64,000 bases of DNA from Sphagnum magellanicum (GCA_021904315.1 CM038925.1:5520501-5584500); one strand, 5' to 3'; counted from the stretch's first letter, positions 23,911 to 37,652 are shown. Numbers and translations: made by a program. The notes: generated by a model not told the origin, from the sequence alone.

Positions 23911-25558
23911 TTCTCAATATATTCATTCAAGAATTTTTTTGCATAGTTTAATGTTTCAAGCTTGAGTAGAACAATCTTAGATCAATGTTAGGTTTTGTGG
24001 CCCCTAATTTCGTATCTAAATATATTGTGCAATTTCACATTGATGTTACTTGCAAAGTAGAAGAGTAAAAAAAAAATGAAACCCTATTTGAAAAAAATCT
24101 TTCATATAATCATTAAGACATAAAAATAGATCATAGATTTTTTTGAAAATAAGATCTTGCATTATCAACCACATTAGACTTATGATGACCAATCTAACAC
24201 CCTCCAATAGTGGTCAATAATAAATGGGCATTGTTTCAAATTGCACATATAACTTAAAAATGCTTATGTGCAATGTTTGGTTTCCAACTTGGAACTATGC
24301 ACACTTCCAAGGACAATGTGTATGATGACAACAATAATGTTATTAAATATGTCTACCAAGCTTCAGTTAGTACTACATAGGGATTGGAATGGACTCTCAA
24401 TATCGGCAAATTTAGTATCATTGGGGAAAATCTCCCAAAAAATTCCCAAAACAATCTTGACGTTAAACACCATTATGTCTATTACCAATGCCATTACCAA
24501 GGATTTTTAGGTCAACGACAAATTGATTGGTGTCATTCCAAACCATAAAATTACATTCATAGACTTGTGTGACTTTTTCGATGAAGATGGAACATTGCCA
24601 ATCTTTGTACACTTGTTTAATTCTTCACTTTTGAATCACAATGATTTTGACATGTTCTATTCAAATCTTTAGATAGGTTGCCTCGAAATCCACCCCCCTT
24701 TTTTTTAAAGTGTCGTGGAATGCTTTAAGGCAATGTCTTTTGCCCCCCATGCCGCCTTGGAGTTGAAATAATTGAATTATGATACACTTTGGATTGAAAA
24801 TGTTCCTAGCATTCTATCTATTTTTTATGGGAATGTTTTCTTAGAACTCCCCCTTGTTGATAATCCAAATGGCCATCTTGATTAGATGCAAAGAATGGAG
24901 AAGAAGTATGACATCAAATTTTGGTGCAAGGTCAAGACAAAAAACATCAATAATGATTTCAATATACAGATGGCAATTGAAACACAATTAAAAATGGAAT
25001 ATTAATTCCCAAATTCAAATAGTTCAAGGAGCTATTTTGAAACATCAAATTATTAATCATCTATTGACTTGACGAGTGTACTTGGATTTTTTAAAGAATT
25101 AATAAAGTCAATATAGAATCTTCAATAAATCAATGATCTCACAAAGACTTTCAACTTCTTTATCACATATTTCAAGTCCACTGAACATATCAAGGTCTTC
25201 CTTTGAATGGACATTTTTCCAAATTCACTACCATTTTTGTATGCAACACACCATTGCTTGATAAACATCATTGAAATATACCTGAAGACAGATTATAGTA
25301 CCTTGGTGAATTCAACATGTGTTTGTTGACTAATTAATTAATTGATTTTGAGAATTCCATTTCAACAAATGATATGTTTTAAAATATTCCATTAGGTGTT
25401 TTATTTTCTTTGATAAAAAAGTTTCAAATTTTTTTTTCAAAAATTTCAACAATTTTGAAAATAATGTAATTAATGTCAAACTAGCCCAAGTATTATGGTA
25501 TTCAAATTTAGGCCCCTAGATTTTCTTACCCACCCACTTTCTTAGCTAGGGTGAACTA
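23911..25558. other. AT-rich DNA with a decayed plus-strand frame
   Basis: From 24,268 a plus-strand frame (80 codons) continues after one stop codon at about 24,508 for roughly 50 more codons (words FIDLCDFFDEDGTLPIF). It resembles a decaying protein-coding stretch but no family is recognised. Confidence 0.35.
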
Positions 25559-25917
25559 GGGGGAAAATGTTATATCTTCCAAAGAAATTAGAAGTATTGT
25601 TATGATTTTTTCCCTTAGTTTGCCCTTTGCCTTGTTTATTTTTACCTTTAGATACCTAATCATGTTTTGGGTCCATGTTATGCATGTTATGAACATGTTA
25701 TGGGTATTAGGGGTATGTAACATGTCATTGAACATGTTATGTGCCCTTTGGAACATTCATAACATGGATGGGTATGAGTCCAAAATGTGTTCGGGTATCA
25801 CCTGATTTGTTTTTTAAAATATGAATGGGGCAAAGGGTAGACTGGGGGGGAAAAATTGCAGTAATACTCTTTTGTACTAACTACATTCAATTTCTTTGGC
25901 CGATTTAACATTTTCCC
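25559..25917. mobile_element. MITE-2, same family as MITE-1
   Basis: Ends are inverted repeats (left GGGGAAAATGTTATATC; right GATTTAACATTTTCCC), and the terminal about 100 bp match MITE-1 (TTGCAGTAATACTC, ACTAACTACATTCAA, TTCTTTGGCCGATTTAAC). The interior shares GGGTATGTAAC and ATGTTATG words with MITE-1. Noncoding. Confidence 0.75.
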
Positions 25918-26762
25918 ACAAGGAACCAGCACCCTCATTGGTACCTTCACCAAGTTTTGGATTGATTGACGCCACTTAAAGTATCTCCATTAGTGATCAG
26001 TATGGGATGTGACACTAAAAATCTTGGATAAAAAACAACATTCAATCCAATTTGATGAAAACTAATGCTCAACTTTCAAATCTTTGGAACAATCTATAAA
26101 TATAATCAATTTATTAAATGTATTTGTGTTTTTCATTTGCAAGATAGTTTGACGAATCTCGATGGGTTGTTATCAATTATCTCCCACACATTTGCAGGCA
26201 AGATACTAAATACCTCCCATCAAGCTCTGTTTAGCACTTGTTTTAGGTCATAATGCCCCACCATCATGCCTTCCATGTCACACATGTGAACCCCTTTCAT
26301 TGCTATCTGTAGAACATCTCAAGCACTATCAAAGGCCTTCAAACGGCGTTGCCATCAATGAAATTTTTTTGTGTTCTATCGATAAATCAAATCAACGCAA
26401 TTTTTTCCTCGTCAACTACAAGTTTGGATTGTTTTACTGCTTACCTAAATAGTAAATCTTCAAACAACCAAAGAATTTGAGCAATGTGTCGAAAATGGCG
26501 GAGACGAAAATCAAATTTGAAATCCATTGAACATTAGTAGATTTGGGATAAGGTTCCTCAGGCACCCATGACTAAGCATTTGAAAGCAAAGTAAACTGGT
26601 CAATAGGTACCTTTAAACCTAGCCTCATTTTTTCTAATTGAAACTCATGTTTTGCTTCGAAACCCATATGTAAAACTTGTTTTTTATCCCTAACATTTTG
26701 TTTCCATAAACCAATCTACATTAAGTTACAAACCAAGATTTTTTGCAAGCTTACAAACAAAT
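25918..26762. other. Noncoding, nothing recognised
   Basis: AT-rich DNA between MITE-2 and CACTA element A. A 62-codon plus-strand frame at 26,065-26,253 has no recognised content. Confidence 0.4.
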
Positions 26763-27052
26763 CACTAGTAGAAATCAACCAAAATGTAACCATTCAATTT
26801 ACAACTACATGCGACTTGTAGTCGTTTGTGACTAGATTTGTGAATATTTGCAACTACAAGACCAACTTTCAACTATTTTGGTCATTTTCACAACTATGAT
26901 GTAACTATTAGAAATTTCATCCTATGGGTTGCATCAATTTTACATTTATTTAACCCATTAATACATTGATATGTCCCATTAGTCGCAATAGTCACTAAAT
27001 TAGTTACATCCTAAAGGTATTTTACAATGACATAAGGGTGTATTTTAATGTG

Positions 27053-27077
27053 TATATATATATATATATATATATAT
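27053..27077. repeat. TA microsatellite
   Basis: About twelve TA repeats within CACTA element A. Confidence 0.9.
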
Positions 27078-27109
27078 GCATGCATACATATGTATATTGT
27101 TCATATAAT

Positions 27110-27700
27110 GAATCTCAAATTTAATATTTCAAGTCTGAAAATTAGTAATTGCGTCTAAAAATGGACATTTCAATTTTGAATATTGTTATTTGAATATGAA
27201 AATTAACATTTGAATTCTGAATATTGTTATTTAAATTCAAAAAACTTATTTGATCTAAAAACCGATATTTGAATTCTAAATTATTATTTTTGATTCTAAA
27301 AATTATTATTTCAATTTAACAAACTTTATTGAGTCTAAAAATCGGCAATTTGATTTTAAATATTTTTATTTGAACTTGAAATTTGATGTTTGAATTTTGA
27401 AGTTTAAAATTTAAATTTTAAGAAATTATATGACTTGAAAGTTGAAATTTGAATTCCAAATTATTATTTTGGATTCTCAAAATTAATATTTAAATTCAGA
27501 AAATTATTAATTGATTTTTAAAACAGAAATTTTAATTTTAAATATTCATATTTGAATCTGAAAAATAACATTTCAATTCTGAAATTTGTTATTTAACTTT
27601 GAAAAAATTATTTGATCTAAAAATTGATATTTGAATTTTGAATTACTATTTTGGAATCTTAAATTTATATTTTAATTCAAAAAATTATTGATTGAGTTTC
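27110..27700. repeat. Degenerate AT-rich tandem repeats
   Basis: Phrases such as ATTTGAATTCTAAATTATT, AATTATTGATTGA and TTTTAAATATTTTTATTTGAA recur with a period of roughly 120 bp or its half. Very low complexity, inside CACTA element A. Confidence 0.55.
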
Positions 27701-28825
27701 AAGGGTTTTTTCTACTAGTGTTATCCATAATAAATCACTTTTATAAATAATTATAAATGATTATGTTTATTAAATCGAAGTGCCACAAAATAATTATTTT
27801 TATAACATAGATTTTTATATTATATAATTTATATTTTATTTTAGAAAAAATAATTAATTAAATTAATGTTACATTACTTTAAAATCATTGTAATTACTTC
27901 AGATAAGAATTAATTAGTATGTGCATAATAAATTTCTAATTGAACATAATTATTTCATTGATTTTAATTTCACAATTTATTATATAATAATATTATCTTT
28001 AAAAATTCTATGATTAATCATCTATGATAAATATTTTATAGTAATTTTATAGTAATTATGAAAATTAATGCTATGTTTAACAAATTATTGTATTTATAGT
28101 TAATAATTACCCAGAGAAAAAAATTATTTGACCTATCATAATTTTTACAACAATAAATTGTATTATACAATAAATAATGTAATTAATTGAATAATAATTT
28201 TAAAAAAATTTGCGTAAGAATTTACTTTCTAATAACAATTGTTAATTCATTATTTATAATTTTTAAATAAATATTTTAAATATTTTATTTAAAAGTATAA
28301 TCATTAAATTAGTTTTCACATTAATTATATTATATATAATTCAATCATATTCTAAAAAGTAATAAAATATTTTTAATATTTATAAATTATGTATTAATGA
28401 CTTGTGAGTAACTAGATAGCTAGTTTGTTAAATATTAATAAGTTATTATTTATTTAAGTAATTGATAATGAATATTAAATATTTGTAGTGTATAATTCAT
28501 AATTTAAATATATGTAAATTTCATCATTATTAATTAAATGATTATCTAATTATCTAGTACTTGAATTGTTTAAAAATCTAAAAACTAAGAAAGTAAAGCA
28601 TGAAGAAAGTTTTGAAATTGCAATTAGTTTGTAAGGAAGTTGCAACTTCAAAACTTATCCCATATTGTTTGTTCTTCATTCCTATTTTGAACACTATATA
28701 AACAAGGGGGGTATGCCCATTCAATTTCACATTAAAAAATTTGTGCACGTGGGATGAGTTAATCAAAAGGTTCAACCCAAAATAAAAAAACAAATAATGC
28801 ACAATTTTAAAATACTTACCTCCCC

Positions 28826-29040
28826 AACCTATTTATCTATCTAGTTAGGTAGGTACCTAGTTTGACCTACCCATTTAGGTCGGCCTATGTACCTACCTAT
28901 CTAAGTACCTACTTATATGAGTAGGTATTTAGCCTAGGAGGGTAGAACCTACCTACTTTTCTTTTTACTTAAGTAGGTAGGTAGGTAGGTAAGGATTGTA
29001 GGCACCCATTTATGTACCTACTTAAGTACCTACCAACCTA
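28826..29040. repeat. ACCTACCT / AGGTAGGT-rich patch
   Basis: Runs of (A/G)GGTAGGTA and TACCTACCTA on the same strand that can pair with each other into hairpins. A similar patch at 48,903-48,965 lies in the CACTA fragment C, so this is a subterminal feature of the family. Confidence 0.7.
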
Positions 29041-29420
29041 ATATTAATGTTTTATTAAATATTTATGCCACATGGCATATTTACATTGGGCCACGTTTCA
29101 TAATATAAGATCATCCAATTATTTGAATTGAATGTCTTAGATTATTTCAAAATAATAATAATAATAATATATTAAGACACGTGGCAACACATGACTTGCT
29201 TTCAATTGTGACAAAAATAGTTGCATCTTAGTCGCATGTGACAATACGTATACAATGGAGTCAAAGGATGAAATGTATTTGTTGACTTTTTCTTTGCGAC
29301 TAGTTTATCACATGCGACTTATCTTAGGCGACTAAAAGGATTTTAGTTGCAAAATGTCTCTTGCGACTAAAATTTAGTCACAAAGAGTAGTCGAAAATAC
29401 ATGTTTTTCTTCTAATGAAT

Positions 29421-29984
29421 ACATCAAAATTGTTTTTGGTGATGAAATATTGAAGCAATAGTTTGTGTTCTTTACATGCATTTAATTGTAGAATGTTCAA
29501 TATTTTGCAATTCCATCCTATGAAGTCAAAATAACAACCTTCCCTTGCACCTCTACTCTAACACATCATCTCCAATGTTTAGGGTTTGCTAACCTTGCTT
29601 TGCTTATCAAAATCCAATGCTTCCTCATGAATGTTCTTTCCAACATCCTTGCTTACAAACTCCATTCAAGTTTCCAACCTAGGATTTTAGTTTTGTTTAT
29701 TTATATTTTATAAAAATTGAAAACATTCGTGTTTTCATTGTTGTTATATTAAAGCAACCCACATTCAAGGTAGCTTTTGACCTTGTTCTAAAGGAGGAAA
29801 AAAATATAGTAGAATTTATTATTGCTCAAATTCCACTATGCTTGTTTATTTCAAGGACTTAGGGTTTACTTACCTTACTTTTTTGTTGATAATGTAGTAG
29901 AATTATGACAATATGAATTTTAATGTCTACAATAATCTTTGCCATAGAATGTTAATTTTGCTTAGTATTCTTCATTAAAGCTTC
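29421..29984. other. Noncoding spacer between CACTA A and the MULE
   Basis: No recognised gene or repeat boundary. Possibly the 5' flank of the MULE. Confidence 0.35.
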
Positions 29985-30166
29985 CAAATCACTATCTTGT
30001 AACAAATATTTTTTCGAAGGATTACAATTTTTTTATGCAACGTTAAACCAAAATTATGATAATGTTGTTGTGGATGATGTAGGAATCCCAAAAATCCTAC
30101 TACGTGAACCTTTTATTGCTTAAAAGGAAAAGGATTTAATTGAAACACTGAAGGAAACCATGCAAT
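29985..30166 (+). mobile_element. 5' fragment of MULE coding region, left of CACTA B
   Basis: A plus-strand frame reads through QFFYATLNQNYDNVVVDD and GIPKILLREP, then one stop, then KEKDLIETLKETMQ, up to the CACTA B insertion. If CACTA B and one copy of its AAT duplication are taken out, the same frame continues across the junction into the frame at 34,807 that leads to the MULE amino-terminal region. The fragment on its own is not diagnostic of any family. Confidence 0.55.
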
Positions 30167-33100
30167 CACTAGTAGAAAACCCCTCCTTTTGTAACTACAT
30201 TTTTAACTACAAACCAAGTCGAAAACTACACATATAGTTGTAATTTAGTTTTTGCAATTGGGAAACATTTTTTGCAATTGTTAACTAGTCATGTCGAAGA
30301 GTACAAGTTGAGAATGAAATTATAATCAAAAGTGTATGCCACGTGTCAACACCACAATAATAGCCATTATTTACCAATTTAGTTCAAAATTGTTCCACCA
30401 ATATAGTTGAGGGATGTTGTCAATTACATTCGACTAAAAGATGAACTTCATCCATTAACTAAACATGACATCAGCCAAAAATATAATTACAATTTAAACT
30501 AGGTTACAACTATGTAAGTTGAACATTTTGACTATGTTACAATTATGCAAATCAAACATTTGGCCAGTGGTTTGGTGACATGTGGCACACTCACAATGTT
30601 GACACATGCCACATTCATAAAATGTGGCATCAACAAATAGTTAAATGACACTTGGCACATCCACATCAATAAGTTAGGCCACATGGTGCTTAAACAAAAG
30701 TTAAATTTAAGGCTAGGCACCGAGGTTAAACCTAAACATAGGCCATTTAATTTAGGCTTAAGTTAGGGCTAGATCTACGCACTTATGTTAGGCCTAGACC
30801 TAAACCACATGGTAATTAATAAATGAAATTTTATTTCATTTGGTTTAGCATTTAGGGTTGAATGCTTTTGATTGGTTCATCCCAAATGGCTATTAGATTT
30901 TCATTTTTATTATGTTCTCCAACAATCCTAATGCATTCCTTTATATAGTTTGGATTCATGGAATGGAAACCAAACAATATTGGATAAAGATTTTAGTTGT
31001 AACCTAGGGTAGACACACCTATCACCGAACACTTAACGATATTAGATCATTATAATTCTCTTGTCCATGGTATGTTCCTTTTGAAACTTAAAACAATTTT
31101 GTAATCCTCCACCTTGCATATCTAAATATGTAAAAAACATTACAATCTAATAGAAAATGAACAAGATATGCCCTTTCAAAGTGAAGGGGGTTGTGTTTTG
31201 GATTTTTTCATAAGTGTTCAATATGATTTTGAAGCTTAAACTTTTCAACTATTTTTTTTTTACTTTTCATTTTAAACAAATTTTATAGATTTTGAGATAA
31301 CACATTTGTAACCTTTGAAATTGTTCAAAATGAACGAGAAATGAACAAGATATAATTGCCGGAAATAAAAGGGGTCTAGAGACAAAATTTGAAACAAAAT
31401 ATCACTCTTTCTCTTCTTCCTTTTTCTATTTTGTTCCTTTGCTTTTGAGGTTCAAAGAACATTTGTACCTTTTTGTTTTGCACTTCCAATGACATAAAAA
31501 CATTCAATTTGGTGTTGAAATGAGGGAAAATTTGAAAGTAGTTGATGATAAAGTACCATTTGTTATCTACTCTAGTTGTAACCTAGTTGCAACCTAATTG
31601 TAATTCAAATAGTTGTAATCTAGTTGTACAAGCTACTCTAAGCTTCGTTAAGCCTAGACTTAAATTAATAATCTACTTAGCCTAGGTCTAGCTACTTACT
31701 TTAATTACTTATAGTAATTATTCATCAACTATTTGTAACTATATAGTTATATAATTAAACAATTAAACATATTATCATCATTTATTAAATAATATGGTGA
31801 TTAGTTATTTTGTTTAAAACTCAGCAATTAAATGAATTTATCTATTAAATAATAACTTATCACTGAATTTTTTTTAAAATTAGAAATTCATTAGAAATTT
31901 TTATTAACATTTCATAAAACAAAGAATTAACTCAAATATAAATATTCAATAATAAAATTTAGATTATATTTCAATTACAATAATTATTATAATGTTGTGA
32001 TAATTAATATTTGACTACAATTACAACAACAACATTAATAATAATATTGTAGCTAATAGTTAGGTTAGGCTAATTATTTAGCTTTTTTTTTCATATTTTC
32101 ATCTAACTTGTTGGAACTATTAAATGACCTAGTATAATAAATAATAAATAAGAAAAAATATTTTAGAGTATAGTAGTGTTAAATAACAATAATTTCTAAA
32201 ATTATATGATAATTTCAAGTATTTTTACTAATTATTCTAAGAATTATTATAATTTAATCATAAATAAATAAGGAAGGAATTTTAATAAATGAAAAAAATA
32301 TTGGAACTAGTAGCAAATATTAAAATTAAAATTAAAATTCTAAAAATTATTAATTATGTCTCATTACATGACATGTTGTAAACTAAAACTGAATCTATGT
32401 GGAAATAATAAATTACACAAGTATTGAACATATTTCAAATTTTATTTTAAAATTATTTTCATTATATTGTAATATTTATATGCACAAAAAAAATCATCAT
32501 ACATGTTATCATTCATGTATACAAAAAACATTTACGTGTACTTTAATACTTAATTAATTTTTATTGTAACTATTAAAATATATTAAGACATCATACATAT
32601 AAAAATGAATAAACATTAAAATTCCACAAAATTATGAATTGTGTATCATTATTTGATTTGTTTTAAATTAACCTTTTATTTACAAAAAAATTAAAAATTA
32701 CATATGTTGAACTTACATTATTACAAACTCATATTTCAAATTTTCTTTAAATTTTATTTTGGAATTAAATTTGAATATTTATATGCACGCAAAAAATTGC
32801 ATCATACATAAGTATTCATTTGCACAAATAGAATTTACATGTAGTTTAATGTTTAATGAATTTTTATTGCAATTTAAAGAAAATATTGAGATGTCATGGC
32901 TATAAAGATTAATAAACATTAGAATTCCACCAAACATTATTAATTATGTATCATTATTTGATATGTTGTAAACTAAAATCCAATTCATGTATAAATAATA
33001 ATTAGGTGTATTAAATATGCACATTATTACAAATTTATATTTCAAAATTTCCTTAAATTTCCTTCAATCAAATTTTATTATTTGTGGGCACAAAAAAAAA

Positions 33101-34803
33101 TTGCATCATACATAACCATTCATTTTATACAAAGATAAGTTACACATAATTTAATCTATTGATGAAGGTAGATAGTTTGTTTTGTTTTATTCTATCATGT
33201 TGAAATTTCCCAAACCAAATTACTTCATATAATGTTATTGACATATTTGAAAACCTAACAATGAATAAAGGTGCATTGACTTGGGTTGAAATTTTTTGGA
33301 ACTACAATGCAAAGTTTATTGATTATTGAACCATTTTCTTAATAAACATTAATAAAATCATAAATAAAAATTGTATTCGAATCATAAGGTGCATTTGGTG
33401 TTATTGGAAAATAATCACTGAGTTAGATTTAATGAAATTTATTTCATAATATTCATACTTAAGGTGTGGAAGATATTGAATTTTGAATGAATATTGTTGT
33501 TGAAAATTCAAACAAATTATAACAAATTAGGTTTAGAAGGGAAAATGAGTTGAATGTGTTCACACTTGGGGCCAATAACAAATGTTACTTTATTTATCCA
33601 TGAAGGAAGGCAGTTTGTTTTGTTTTGTCATAATGATATCTCCCAAACCATGGTGTCTTGGGTTATGTTATGGAACTGATCATCAAAAAGTTCTCAATGA
33701 ATAGGGGTGCAATGACTTGATTTAGAATGTTTAGAGCCATAGTGTGGAATCTATTGATTATTGAACCATTTTTTCATTGAATTTTTTGAAAAACCAAGAT
33801 TGAAACCCATATTGGAATTTGGGGGCATCCTTGGTATTATTGGAAAGCCCTCACCAAGTTTGATTTAATAAAGTTGATTTTGTAATTTTGAGACCTAAAA
33901 TGTGAAAAATATTATTGAATTTTTGGTGGGTACATATTGTTGTTGGAAATTCAAACAAATTGCAAAAAAGGGTTTGGAAGGAGAATTCAATTAAATGCGT
34001 TCAAACTTGGGCCAATGACATAGGGTACATTAGTGTTTATCATAATTTAAAACAAATATTAAGATATCATGTGCATAAAAATGAAGAAACATTATAGTTA
34101 CACAATATTATTAATTATGTATCATTACTTGATATAGTGTAATGATTTACATATTAATAATAAATTACATGTGTATTGAACATAAACATTAATACTAACA
34201 TTTTTTTAAAATTAAAATTTATTTTGAAATTAAAGTTTAATAACTATATGCACACAAAAAAACCATTCATTTATACAAATAAAATTTACATGTAATTTAA
34301 TGTTATCATAATTTTAAATAAATATTACAATATTATATGTATAAAATTAAAGTTGCCTATTAGTTATTTAACCTAGTTGAAAAAGATAATTGCAAACAAG
34401 ATTGTATTTCATCCATCCTCTGGTACATTTTATCATCCAATTTTTAATACATTTTATCATCAAAAATAGTTGAACACTAATCAATGTCTTAATTGTGTGC
34501 CAACTAAAGAACCTTAGATGCCAAGAATATTTCGAAAATGACCCTTTAGTTGAAACATGCTTCACATTGTCTACCAATATAGCTAGAAGTTCGACTTGGA
34601 AACATTGTTGATCTCGAGAATATTTGGCAATTGACCACACAGTTGAAAAAAGTTTTCAACTATATACCCATATAGTAAACAAATCAACTTAATTGGTAAT
34701 TGCCATAATTTTATTTTAAAAATTTAAAATTAAGTTGAAACATACTTGCAAATGTCATGTAATTGAAAACTTTTGATTAAAAAAGGGGAGTTTTTTACTA
34801 ATG
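30167..34803 (+). mobile_element. Non-autonomous CACTA element B
   Basis: Starts CACTAGTAGAAAACCCCTCC and ends with the inverted partner GGGGAGTTTTTTACTAATG. AAT at 30,164-30,166 and at 34,804-34,806 is the 3-bp target duplication. Subterminal GTAACTAC/GTAGTTGTAA-type motifs are frequent at the left end. The 4.6-kb interior is extremely AT-rich without transposase or other long frames, so it depends on an autonomous partner elsewhere. It has the same 5'-CACTAG / 3'-CTAATG terminal asymmetry as element A. It is nested in the MULE coding region. Confidence 0.8.
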
Positions 34804-34806
34804 AAT

Positions 34807-37652
34807 CACCTCCTCCTAAACCATTTTAAAAGGATCATATCACATGGTTGTTTCATGTTACATTTGGCCATGATCTTTATAAGCATATTGAAATTGTGGT
34901 CATTCCATGGGATCGACTTGAACATTTTGTGCAAAGGGAACAAAACAATCCAAAATCCCCTTGCCAATTTACAAGGACAAAGGAGCACAAGCTTTGCGAT
35001 CCCCCAAACACATTGACACACCCAAGAGCCAACTCTACATCACTTGTTTTAAGGTAAGGAAACAATGAGCAAAACATTTGATTTATGGTAGTCTTTGTTT
35101 TCCACTTAAGTTTCTGATGTGGTGTGTTTTAGTTCTGCAATTTTGGCATTGTTAACCATATGCCAATTTTGGCAATGTTGGTGGTCACATTATAATATAT
35201 TCCTTCCAATCTCCCTTTTCTTTTTGAATCCTATGTCTTTTGCAAAGATTTGGTGTTGTACCTTGATTTTATAATCTTGCCAAAGTTTGCTACTAACCAT
35301 CCTTTCATGATATATAAATTGAATTAAGGTATTAATTGTCCCATTATATTGTGACCATTTACATTTCAATTTTTTAAATAACTGAATACTATGTGGATGA
35401 ATTTCCTATTCAAGGCTTGACGTGAATTTGGAACTCATTGCCTATGTCATTTTGCTGCAAGTTCTCTTATAACTTTGGACCAGAAATTACACCAATGTAC
35501 TCTTGGAGGACATGCAATTTAGTTATTATTGTCTACACAACAAAAGTGAAAGCATCACTAAGTGAATGGAACAACTAGCAAGAAGAAGGGGAAAAAGGCT
35601 TTATTGGAGTTCCTGGAATCCAACTATCAATCACAATAGAGGATTCGTATTTCAAAGACAGTGTGTGGTATGTCCATTAAGCGTGGTTGTCAAAAAGCTT
35701 TCATTGCAAAGCAACCATATTTGGACTAGAGCCTTTATTGGTTGATATACCTAAATGCAAAACATAAAAACAAGGAGGGTCAAGTATGCCATGGGAAAGA
35801 TGTTATTGGATATTGACATGTTCTAAGTTCCTAACTATCAAATGGTATGAAGGCACACTTAATGGGGTTGCTAAGGCAAGGCCTATCCCCAGTTCAAGTA
35901 ATGACTCATCACAAAACGCATATTAGAGAGATGACATTGAAAAATGAACCTGTGACCTAAGACACCTTTTTTCTCCCATCACATGTGAGAAACTTGGCAC
36001 AAAAGCAAGTTGATGAACTATGGCAAAAACACCGCAACGACCCATTCAATGTCAATATGTGGATTCTAAATTTTTTTGATTCAATTTTCTTTTATTTTCA
36101 ACATGCCCCTATGGACCTCAATTCACAAACCCAAGATGACACTCCATTCACATTAGGAATTCAAACTCCATGGTAGTTGGAAATTATGCAAAACTTTGGG
36201 CATGGCAATTCAATATCTTTTGATGCAACATTAGCACTCATCAAAGCAATGTACGCCACTTTTGCTATTGTATGAAATGCCCCATAATTAATATGTTCCA
36301 CAACATTGTAACTAATGTTGGCTCCATGTTATTTGTAGTGCCCTTTGTACATTGTAATGGTGTTTGATGAATGGCAAAATGGGATACTAGTTGCATTCAT
36401 TGTCATTGGAAAAAATTGAGAGAATGATTTTGACCTAATTCTTTGAGCACTATCAAAATGTATGCCAAACACTTGGATGCCTAATGTTATCCTTGTTGAC
36501 AATGTTCAAGTTGAAATCAATGTGTTGAAGTTTGATTGAATCCCAAAATCTACCTACAATTCCATGTTTATCAATTGTGTATTATAGTGCATATTTTGTT
36601 GCAAAACAAAATAGTGTGGTAGATCATACTTTGCTGCACAACATACTTTGCCACTTGAATTATGTTTATTTTGTAGAGCATTAGTTTCTATCAAAACATG
36701 GTATATTTCATGCCATATTGACATTCATAAACACTTTATTAGACTATTGCAAGACCTAATTTCTATAGTTGATGTTTTCCCTTGTAGCAATGTTTAGCTA
36801 AAGGCCAAAGTTTTTTTTTAATGTTTGTGGCATGTGCACAAAACATGAGCAAAAAATGTTGTAAAAGAAATTGCAAGTGCGGAAGGCCGAACAAAAGTAT
36901 TATCTTCTTTAGGGAAGATCATGTATTCATGAACTTGTCCACTAGATCATGATCTTGTTTTATGGGCACAACTACAAATAGACATTATGGCAAACAATTA
37001 CCCCAATGCATATTAATTCATTACATACCTTAAAGACCATTGGATGCATGAGGCGACAATGTGGTGTGTTGGCAATTGCAACATTCCACATGCAGGGCAG
37101 GACACCAATGTAGGGTGGAATCATTCCATAGCAACATGAAATGAATATTTTTTTCTTCTAGAAAATGGTTTATTGGACGTAGAATGGGTTGGTTGATTTT
37201 TTCGTCTTGTTGGAGGTGTTCATACTCACTATTGGTACAATGTGCAATGTAAGTTTTTCAAATATGTGAAAACAAGAAACAAGAAGGCATTGTTGTTTCC
37301 ATTGTAAGGGCTCGAAATATTCCAAATTCCAATGTCTTATAGGGAGGACATTGCATTTGCCACATCCATCAACCACACACCCAAAGTATGGACCATTCAC
37401 GCTTCATCATTTGAATGGCCACAATGCAATTGCCCACTTGCAAAACAAGGAATTACATGTAAACAAGCAATGAAGGTATTCAAAATGCTACACCTTAACA
37501 TTCCAGACAATGCCATTGTTAGGGGTACATGCACATTCCATGGAGTAAATAAGGGTCCTCTAGTAGCTAGACAAATGGTTTTTTATGACCTCCCTAATAA
37601 AAACTTGACATTGAAAATAAAATTGAAAACATTGGTAGCTTGGAGATGACAA
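34807..37652 (+). mobile_element. Decayed Mutator-like (MULE) transposase with SWIM finger
   Basis: Plus-strand frames broken by several stops and frameshifts give, in order, the parts of a plant MULE transposase: an amino-terminal region (IPWDRLEHFVQREQNN, 34,885-35,057); a FLYWCH/FAR1-like stretch (RGCQKAFIAK ... NAKHKNKEGQVCHG, about 35,660-35,800); PFTLGIQTPW followed by NFGHGNSISFDAT (36,147-36,230), where D is the first expected catalytic aspartate; VFDEWQNGILVAFIVIGK (36,360-36,413), the second region; then WHVH, and HWMHEATMWCVGN (37,038-37,076); and CNCPLAKQGITCKQ (about 37,425-37,466), a SWIM zinc finger in which the final His is Gln. The last frame ends at 37,649. The element is dead. 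Terminal inverted repeats were not found. Confidence 0.8.

Larger units (their letters stand above)
26763..29417 (+). mobile_element. Non-autonomous CACTA element A
   Basis: Begins CACTAGTAGAAATC and ends TTTTTCTTCTAATG, giving imperfect terminal inverted repeats typical of the CACTA (En/Spm) superfamily. AAT precedes the left end (26,760-26,762) and follows the right end (29,418-29,420), a 3-bp target duplication as expected. Subterminal regions carry inverted GCGACTAAAATTTAGTCGC-type motifs, the usual transposase-binding clusters. The interior is AT-rich, lacks transposase, and contains a TA microsatellite, degenerate 60-70-bp repeats and an AGGTAGGT-rich patch. A second CACTAGTAGAAA end in inverse orientation (27,709-27,720) lies inside and is unexplained. 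Confidence 0.75.
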
